38,798 bases of DNA from Vicingaceae bacterium (lineage in GTDB: Bacteria; Bacteroidota; Bacteroidia; Flavobacteriales_E; Vicingaceae), in NCBI GenBank assembly GCA_028336925.1, contig JAOKVV010000003.1:85818-124615 (forward strand), given 5' to 3'. The notes below the pieces were generated by a model. That model had not been told where the DNA came from. It made no database searches and saw only the letters and a list, made by a program, of their open reading frames with translations. Positions 33,492 to 38,798 of this stretch are shown here, piece after piece (position 1 is the first letter of the stretch; each line of letters starts with the position of its first letter). The translations under genes and the position numbers were made by a program.

Positions 33492-34478
33492 ATGAACCCA
33501 ACTTTGCATCCACTCTTTAAGGATATATTCACTATTACGCCCGCTACTTTTGAAAAAGTAACACTTAGTGTTTTTAAATATCAATATCAAAACGTTCCTA
33601 TTTATAAAAGGTATTGCGACTTATTAAACAAAACACCTGACGATATAAAAGAAGTAAAAGATATTCCTTTTCTTCCGATTTCCTTATTCAAACAGCATCG
33701 AGTGTTAGATGGCGATAAATATGATATCGCATTCACTAGTAGTGGGACTTCAGGCAATCAAACTTCAACACACTACGTAAAGGATCAGTTGGTGTATGAG
33801 AAGAGCTTTATCACTTGTTTTGAAATGTTTTATGGACCTATAAAAGATGCTAGCTTCTTCGCCTTGTTACCTTCTTATTTAGAGCGTGAAGGATCATCAT
33901 TAATTTACATGGTGGATTATTTAATCAAAAATGGGCAACCTAGTAGTGGGTTCTATTTATACAATACAGAAGAATTAATTCAACACATAACGGCAGCATT
34001 AAATAAAAAAGAAAAGGTGTTTTTGTTCGGTGTTTCCTTTGCACTGTTGGATCTTGCCGAACAACACCAATTTGACTTTTCAGATGTAACTATCATTGAA
34101 ACTGGCGGTATGAAAGGTCGCAAAAAGGAAATGATACGCTCAGATTTACATCAAATACTAAAGGAGCAATTATCAACTACTAATGTGCACTCAGAATACG
34201 GAATGACCGAATTATTATCACAGGCGTATTCAATCGGTAATGAACGATTTGAGTGCCCTCCATGGATGAAAGTACTTATCCGTAGCCATAATGATCCATT
34301 TAGTTTTCAAGAGGTAGAAAAAACGGGTGGAATCAACGTAATTGATCTTGCAAATCTCCACTCTTGCTCATTTATAGAAACACAAGATCTAGGAAAAAAG
34401 CAGGCTGATGGAACCTTTGAGGTGCTCGGAAGGTTTGATTTAAGCGATGTAAGGGGATGTAATCTATTGATTGGGTAA
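33492..34478 (+). CDS. LuxE-like acyl-protein synthetase / adenylate-forming enzyme
   Basis: 328 residues, related to LuxE and the phenylacetate-CoA-ligase-like adenylating enzymes that activate carboxylic acids with ATP. Visible motifs: a glycine/serine-rich phosphate loop FTSSGTSGNQTSTHY (about residues 80-95), ETGGMKGRKKEM, and the adenylate-binding HSEYGMTELLSQAYS. The catalytic C-terminal subdomain is short, as in LuxE: ETQDLGKK.. ADGTFEVLGRFDLSD. An ATP-dependent acyl activation role fits the family. No LuxC-type reductase or acyl carrier protein is adjacent, so the acyl donor and acceptor are unknown. A stand-alone homolog is common in Bacteroidetes, to my knowledge. Confidence 0.82.
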   Translation: MNPTLHPLFKDIFTITPATFEKVTLSVFKYQYQNVPIYKRYCDLLNKTPDDIKEVKDIPFLPISLFKQHRVLDGDKYDIAFTSSGTSGNQTSTHYVKDQLVYEKSFITCFEMFYGPIKDASFFALLPSYLEREGSSLIYMVDYLIKNGQPSSGFYLYNTEELIQHITAALNKKEKVFLFGVSFALLDLAEQHQFDFSDVTIIETGGMKGRKKEMIRSDLHQILKEQLSTTNVHSEYGMTELLSQAYSIGNERFECPPWMKVLIRSHNDPFSFQEVEKTGGINVIDLANLHSCSFIETQDLGKKQADGTFEVLGRFDLSDVRGCNLLIG

Positions 34479-34502
34479 TTATTAATCTAATTCTGACTAT
34501 CC

Positions 34503-35228
34503 CTATTCCCTAATCACTCTTTGTTCTTCAATAGCAAGCATCAACTCTTCCCATAATTTTTTGGCTAAGTTTCTGTAAGTTTTTTTAATCGTATAAAAAT
34601 CTAATCCTTTTAACGCCATTGTTTCAGGTTTAAACTTCAAGATGGGTATTCCAAAATTTCCAAAACTTAATATGCGCTGTTTATTCACATCAAAAACATC
34701 AAAATCTATTAAATGCTCAGAATATTTAGGAGCTTTTCGCTCTGAAAGAGCTGAAACTAAATAAAAGGAAGGTATTGTTCTTTTTAATATTTCCATCTGT
34801 TCATCGTCAACTCTAAATTTATCAATCTGATAATAGTTTACAAAAAGTAAATAATCTGCTTGATGATTATTCATAAATACCCAAAATTCCCTATCACTAA
34901 TGGAATTTAAATCGATCCCCTTCCTCGAAGGATTACTCATCTCTTTTTTTAGCCCTTTTTGCTCAAAATAGTAGGATTCATTTGGAGTTAACACTTCAAA
35001 TACTACTTCTTGGCTAGAAAATTCTGCCAATTGGCCTCCTAATAAAGATCTCAGAGAATCATAAACGAGCAATTCATCTATTTTATTAATATCTCCTATT
35101 TCAGAAATTGGAAAATCAGTATTAAAATCAAGTCGTTCATACAAACAAACTACCACACGAGTGGTTGCTTTTTGAGCAGACAAATTTGTTGCCAAAAGAA
35201 ATGAAAAAACAATCAGTAAATACTTCAT
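34503..35228 (-). CDS. Secreted protein of unknown function downstream of tyrS
   Basis: 241 residues with a signal peptide (MKYLLIVFSFLLATNLSA, cleavage before QKATT). No motif is recognised; the sequence is mixed alpha/beta with a conserved-looking block (EFWVFMNNHQADYLLFVNYYQ; LIDFDVFDVNKQRILSFGNF) that suggests a periplasmic domain. Its ATG follows the tyrS stop with no gap (TAAATG), and no promoter is visible, so it is read from the tyrS message. The link to tRNA charging is likely only positional. Function unknown. Confidence 0.75.
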   Translation of the reverse strand: MKYLLIVFSFLLATNLSAQKATTRVVVCLYERLDFNTDFPISEIGDINKIDELLVYDSLRSLLGGQLAEFSSQEVVFEVLTPNESYYFEQKGLKKEMSNPSRKGIDLNSISDREFWVFMNNHQADYLLFVNYYQIDKFRVDDEQMEILKRTIPSFYLVSALSERKAPKYSEHLIDFDVFDVNKQRILSFGNFGIPILKFKPETMALKGLDFYTIKKTYRNLAKKLWEELMLAIEEQRVIRE

Positions 35229-36518
35229 TTAAATACACATAACAAGGTAATAATTCTTTTTCCCTTTTTGTAGAATTAGGTATTTATCAAACAACAAATC
35301 AGCAGCTGTTATTACTTTATCATCAGAAATTTTTTCTTTATTGAGACTAACAGCATTACTCTTTAACATTCTTCGAGCTTCACCATTTGAGGAAAACAAA
35401 TCAGTTTCTATTGCAGAAAGTTCTACAATTCCTAAACCATCTGTTAACAAATCACGCTTTACATTACCTTGTGGCACGCCCTCGAAGATAGATAAAAAGT
35501 CGCGCTCTGATAACTTCTTAAGATCATCAGTTGTTGATTTACCAAACAGGATATTAGAAGCAGCAACTGCATTATTATACTCATCTTCAGAGTGAACTCT
35601 CACAGTGATATCTTTAGCTAAGGTAGATTGCAATAAACGCAAATGAGGTGCTTCTGTATGCTCACTGATCAAAGATGAAATTTCTGACTGAGTCAATAAG
35701 GTAAATATTTTCAGATATTTTGCAGCATCGTCATCCGAAACATTCATCCAAAACTGGTAAAAAGCATAAGGTGATGTTTTTTCGGGGTCTAGCCAAATAT
35801 TACCACTTTCGGTTTTTCCGAATTTACCGCCATCCGCTTTAGTTATTAGCGGACAAGTGATTGCAAAAGCTTTTCCGTTGCCGATTCTACGAATCATTTC
35901 TGTACCTGTCGTAATGTTTCCCCACTGGTCTGAACCACCCATTTGAACGGTACATTTATTTTGCTGAAATAAATGTAAAAAGTCATACCCTTGAACTAGC
36001 TGATAAGTAAACTCAGTAAACGACATACCTTCAGTATCATCTGAAGTTAACCGTTTTTTAACCGAATCTTTGGCCATCATATAATTTACGGTGATGTGCT
36101 TACCCACATCTCTTATAAAATCAAGGAAGGAAAAATCCTTCATCCAATCATAGTTATTTACAATAAGAGCAGCATTTGGAGCATCTGAATCAAAATCTAA
36201 AAATTTCGACAATTGCTTTTGAATGCAGTCCTGATTGTGCTTCAACGTCTTTTCATCCAATAAATTTCGCTCTTTAGACTTTCCAGATGGATCCCCAATC
36301 ATACCAGTTGCACCACCAATAAGTGCCATAGGTCGATGACCAGCAGCCTGAAAATGTTTTAACATCATTACGCCTACTAAGTGACCGATGTGTAACGAAT
36401 CAGCCGTTGGGTCAATTCCAACATAAGCTGATCGCATACCCTCCAATAAATGCTCTTCAACACCAGGCATGCTCGTATGCAACATTTCTCTCCACTCTAA
36501 CTCTTTGACAAAATTCAT
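35229..36518 (-). CDS. tyrS: Tyrosyl-tRNA synthetase
   Basis: Charges tRNA-Tyr. Class I motifs: HIGH in SLHIGHLVG (His43-His46) and the KMSKS equivalent KFGKTESG near residue 232. The TyrRS tyrosine-site blocks [25 protein letters not shown] and [10 protein letters not shown] are intact, as is the C-terminal S4 RNA-binding segment ([16 protein letters not shown]... [14 protein letters not shown]). Length 429 is normal. It has its own promoter and is followed without a gap by the secreted-protein gene. Confidence 0.97.
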   Translation of the reverse strand: MNFVKELEWREMLHTSMPGVEEHLLEGMRSAYVGIDPTADSLHIGHLVGVMMLKHFQAAGHRPMALIGGATGMIGDPSGKSKERNLLDEKTLKHNQDCIQKQLSKFLDFDSDAPNAALIVNNYDWMKDFSFLDFIRDVGKHITVNYMMAKDSVKKRLTSDDTEGMSFTEFTYQLVQGYDFLHLFQQNKCTVQMGGSDQWGNITTGTEMIRRIGNGKAFAITCPLITKADGGKFGKTESGNIWLDPEKTSPYAFYQFWMNVSDDDAAKYLKIFTLLTQSEISSLISEHTEAPHLRLLQSTLAKDITVRVHSEDEYNNAVAASNILFGKSTTDDLKKLSERDFLSIFEGVPQGNVKRDLLTDGLGIVELSAIETDLFSSNGEARRMLKSNAVSLNKEKISDDKVITAADLLFDKYLILQKGKKNYYLVMCI

Positions 36519-36537
36519 ATCTATTCTACTGTTTTTA

Positions 36538-36545
36538 CAAAGATA
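36538..36545 (-). promoter_or_regulatory. -7 promoter box of tyrS
   Basis: Minus-strand TATCTTTG, exact TAnnTTTG, 19 nt before the tyrS ATG. No T-box is expected or seen; the rest of the 250-bp gap (36519-36768) shows no gene, only a distant 9-bp inverted repeat GAAATGAAA / TTTCATTTC. Confidence 0.6.
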
Positions 36546-36756
36546 GCTTTTCAGGAACTTTTACAGAATGTATTACAAGTTTTTGTTTTAATGACCAAAA
36601 GTGTTCAATTTAAAATTTATTGAAATGAAATAATGCCATTTGCTCGCTTACTTTAGCGGAGTTTATTCTATCACAATGGTAAAGTGGACAATTGATGTTT
36701 CATTTCTTCAAAATATTTGCTACCGATTTGATTGATAAATTCATTCATTAAATAAG

Positions 36757-36764
36757 TAATTTTG
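36757..36764 (+). promoter_or_regulatory. -7 promoter box of the epimerase gene
   Basis: TAATTTTG, exact TAnnTTTG, ends 4 nt before the ATG at 36769. A -33 TTG at 36732-36734 lies 22 nt upstream, making this one of the best promoter matches in the window. Confidence 0.65.
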
Positions 36765-36768
36765 CATC

Positions 36769-37773
36769 ATGATTCTTGTAACAGGCGGAAGCGGATTAGT
36801 AGGCGCACACATTATTTTGAAATTAATCGTCCAATCGAACAGTTCCATTCGAGCAATTTATCGAAATGATGAAAGCCTAAAAAAGACAAAAACTATTTTC
36901 TCTTACTACAATCGAGAAGCCGATTTCAATAAAATAGAGTGGATAAAAGCTGATATTCTAGACATTTTCTCCTTGGACAATGCCTTTGAAAATATTTCCT
37001 CTGTAATTCATTCAGCGGGGTTGGTATCATTCGACAACAAAGATAAAGAACTCCTCAAAAAAATAAATATTGAAGGAACAGCAAACGTAGCAAATGCAGC
37101 AATTTCTGCTAAAATAGAAAAATTAGTTTTTATTAGTTCAGTGGCGGCTTTGGGTAAAAACAAACAAAAAGAACCCATAAGTGAAAATGATAATTGGGAA
37201 AAAACAGATAAAACTTCTACTTACTCAATTAGCAAACATTATGCTGAGAATGAAATATGGCGAGCTTCAGCAGAAGGGATAAAGGTGGCCATTTTAAATC
37301 CATCTACTATTATAGGGCCGGGCAACTGGAAAGAAGGAAGTCCTGCGCTTTTTAGACGAATTAATGAAGGGCTAAACTATTACACAAATGGCAGCAACGG
37401 CTTCGTGGCAATAGATGATGTAGCTGCTTTAGCAATCAAACTAATTAATCCTAAAATTGTAAACGAACGTTTTATTGCAAACGGCGACAATTTATGCTTT
37501 AAAGAATTATTTACATTGATTGCACAATCAATCAATGTAAAAGCCCCTTCAAAAGGTGCTAAAAAATGGCAGGGGAAATGGGTGTTATTCTTCGATCAGA
37601 TTAGAGCTAGATTGAGCAATAACAGGGCAGTACTCACCAAAGACAGTCTAGAAGCCGCGTATAGCAAAAAAGAATTTAGCAATCAGAAATCGATTGAAAT
37701 ATTGAACCACAGCTACAAGAATGTAGCTACTGCAATAAGTGAAACAGGATTAATTTTCTTGAGGAATCACTAA
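36769..37773 (+). CDS. NAD-dependent epimerase/dehydratase family protein
   Basis: 334 residues, extended SDR fold. The N-terminal Rossmann motif TGGSGLVGAHI is at residues 5-15, the acidic DILD block follows, then HSAGLVSFD, the catalytic serine region VFISSVAALG and the active-site YSISK (Tyr-x-x-x-Lys). NPSTIIGPGNW then GFVAIDDVAAL follow in the order seen in dihydroflavonol-4-reductase-like members. The sugar or terpenoid substrate cannot be told from sequence. Its last 24 bases overlap the end of the convergent DUF4296 gene. The promoter box sits 4 nt before the ATG, suggesting a leaderless message. Confidence 0.88.
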   Translation: MILVTGGSGLVGAHIILKLIVQSNSSIRAIYRNDESLKKTKTIFSYYNREADFNKIEWIKADILDIFSLDNAFENISSVIHSAGLVSFDNKDKELLKKINIEGTANVANAAISAKIEKLVFISSVAALGKNKQKEPISENDNWEKTDKTSTYSISKHYAENEIWRASAEGIKVAILNPSTIIGPGNWKEGSPALFRRINEGLNYYTNGSNGFVAIDDVAALAIKLINPKIVNERFIANGDNLCFKELFTLIAQSINVKAPSKGAKKWQGKWVLFFDQIRARLSNNRAVLTKDSLEAAYSKKEFSNQKSIEILNHSYKNVATAISETGLIFLRNH

Positions 37774-38154
37774 ATCGATAGGCGGCTCAACTTCTGCGGG
37801 CTTACTTTGTTTTTTTGATGATTCATTTAAAGCCTCGATAGTTCCTAAATTACTAATTACTTGTTCATAAACAACTTGAAACACATTTGGATGTTTTGTA
37901 TAAAACTGGAAGCTCGTGTCATAGGTCTGAGCAGAAATGTGATGTTTTCTGTAAATGGCCGAATAAATACTATCCGTCACCTGAATTGTATCACTTTGAA
38001 TGGCAAACTTTAGTTTAATGTAGGATTCAGCAATCTGAATGTCAGTCATTACCTCAACCATTTTTTCTTGATTGAGTACCACTTTAGGAATTTCAAACTC
38101 TTCTGAGCAACTAAATAAGAGAGTTAATAGAAAAGTATATAGTAGCTTTTTCAT
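37750..38154 (-). CDS. DUF4296 lipoprotein
   Basis: 134 residues with lipobox LLFSC (Cys16) after MKKLLYTFLLTLL. The DUF4296 core is recognisable: MVEVMTDIQIAESYIK, IYRKHHISAQTYDTSFQFYT and the tail VVYEQVISNL. This is a Bacteroidetes-specific lipoprotein of unknown role, often next to pyrC and an epimerase, as here. The ATG follows the pyrC stop directly (TAAATG). A low-complexity, Pro/Glu-rich end (EVEPPIDLVIPQEN) overlaps the epimerase end. Confidence 0.85.
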   Translation of the reverse strand: MKKLLYTFLLTLLFSCSEEFEIPKVVLNQEKMVEVMTDIQIAESYIKLKFAIQSDTIQVTDSIYSAIYRKHHISAQTYDTSFQFYTKHPNVFQVVYEQVISNLGTIEALNESSKKQSKPAEVEPPIDLVIPQEN

Positions 38155-38798
38155 TTACCTATCGAATGTAATACGTTGTCCACGAACAGTATCATTCACC
38201 TGATTATTATGGTAAGCAATAGCCCCATTCACAAATGTGTAATCTACTTTTGCCTCAAAGGTATGGCCTTCAAAAGGAGACCATTTACATTTACTTAAAA
38301 TATTATTAGGAGTAACGGTCCATTCTTGATTCAAATCAACCAATACTAAGTCGGCAAAATAACCTTCGCGTATATAACCTCGCTTTGAAACTTGAAATAA
38401 GTCAGCAGGAGCATGACACATTTTATGGACTAAATTTTCTAACGAAATTCTTCCTTTCTTATGCATCTCTAGCATTGCTACTAAAGCATGCTGAACTAAA
38501 GGGCCCCCTGATGGCGCATTAAAATAAGTCCCTGCTTTTTCTTCTATCGTATGAGGAGCATGATCGGTTGCGATCACATCTATTCGATTATCATTTACTG
38601 CTCTCCATATTTCATCACGATCTGCGGCACTCTTTACTGCAGGGTTCCATTTAATTCGTGAACCAAAAGTATCGTAATCCGCATCTGAAAACCACAGGTG
38701 GTGAATACAAGCCTCAGCAGTAATTCGTTTCTCGTTCATTGGAATATCATTTCTAAATAAGCTAGTTTCCTTAGCTGTAGAAATATGTAAAATATGTA
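38155..38798 (-). CDS. pyrC: Dihydroorotase, C-terminal part (cut by window end)
   Basis: Third step of de novo pyrimidine synthesis, cyclising carbamoyl aspartate in the cytoplasm. The frame is open to the right edge; the visible protein begins [14 protein letters not shown], in which a His is a zinc ligand. [14 protein letters not shown] follows, then [12 protein letters not shown] with the catalytic metal-binding Asp, [13 protein letters not shown], and the C-terminal beta-sandwich ([28 protein letters not shown]). The longer open frame shows that an ATG at 38739 is not the true start. The class fits the type II, about 430-450-residue dihydroorotases of this phylum. Confidence 0.93.
   Translation of the reverse strand, partial: HILHISTAKETSLFRNDIPMNEKRITAEACIHHLWFSDADYDTFGSRIKWNPAVKSAADRDEIWRAVNDNRIDVIATDHAPHTIEEKAGTYFNAPSGGPLVQHALVAMLEMHKKGRISLENLVHKMCHAPADLFQVSKRGYIREGYFADLVLVDLNQEWTVTPNNILSKCKWSPFEGHTFEAKVDYTFVNGAIAYHNNQVNDTVRGQRITFDR

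Noticed and set aside
36617-36720. T-box or other riboswitch upstream of tyrS
   Set aside because: tyrS is on the minus strand and starts about 20 nt from its -7 box, leaving no room for a leader; the 9-bp inverted repeat here is upstream of the promoter.
1-38798. CRISPR arrays, insertion sequences, prophage or toxin-antitoxin genes
   Set aside because: No regularly spaced repeats, transposase, integrase, phage structural or toxin-antitoxin motifs were seen on either strand.

Overview
The window is a 38.8 kb piece of a chromosome from a member of the phylum Bacteroidetes (Bacteroidota), most likely of the Cytophagales type. The supporting signs are: a type IX secretion (T9SS) type B sorting domain on a large PKD-repeat protein; a MurF-alanine racemase fusion; LptC, DUF4296 and LEA-type lipoproteins; AT-rich DNA with almost no Shine-Dalgarno sequences; and repeated copies of the Bacteroidetes -7 promoter box TAnnTTTG ahead of genes. 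There is no phage, transposon, CRISPR array or plasmid gene. It is mostly core genome with a small accessory patch after a tRNA gene.

Layout. Positions 1-2.1 kb hold the end of glutamate dehydrogenase (gdhA) and a complete kbl, each followed by a hairpin. Positions 2.3-9.9 kb hold a minus-strand run of seven tightly packed genes, read from the right: coaX, an outer-membrane barrel protein, a TPR protein, lptC, a tiny membrane protein, a CorC-type transporter/CBS protein and a PpiD-like chaperone. It ends in a strong terminator. Apart from coaX, the theme is the cell envelope. A tRNA-Phe with its own promoter and terminator follows. Next come two convergent, related secreted proteins, one of which appears broken by two single-base frameshifts, and then a 470-base gene-free stretch.

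Positions 11.7-15.1 kb hold gpmI, an M20 dipeptidase and a LEA-type lipoprotein as an apparent operon. A large secreted PKD/T9SS protein lies opposite at 15.2-17.8 kb. Positions 17.9-20.8 kb hold a YyaL/DUF255 thioredoxin-fold protein translationally coupled to an unknown secreted protein. Positions 21-24.4 kb hold a minus-strand operon of a TolC-type outer-membrane factor, a periplasmic adaptor and tsaB, without any inner-membrane pump. Positions 24.5-28.4 kb hold an acidic Bacteroidetes protein and tdk, diverging from a perfectly palindromic double promoter, with murF-alr after tdk. Positions 28.4-30.9 kb hold a glycosyltransferase and a short-chain dehydrogenase diverging from near-leaderless promoters, then a winged-helix response regulator that has lost its phosphorylation site. 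The regulator diverges from a Na+/phosphate symporter with a PhoU-like tail, and the intergenic region between them carries two inverted repeats. The rest holds a lipoprotein, a LuxE-like adenylating enzyme, tyrS plus an abutting secreted protein, an NAD-dependent epimerase, a DUF4296 lipoprotein and the end of pyrC.

I see no obvious new multi-gene defence or mobile system. The observations most worth following are the phosphorylation-site-less regulator and its inverted repeats, the palindromic divergent promoter, the repeated 4-nt spacing between -7 box and ATG (leaderless mRNAs), the frameshifted paralog, and a 10-bp hairpin inside lptC. All were found by eye from the sequence, without database searches.
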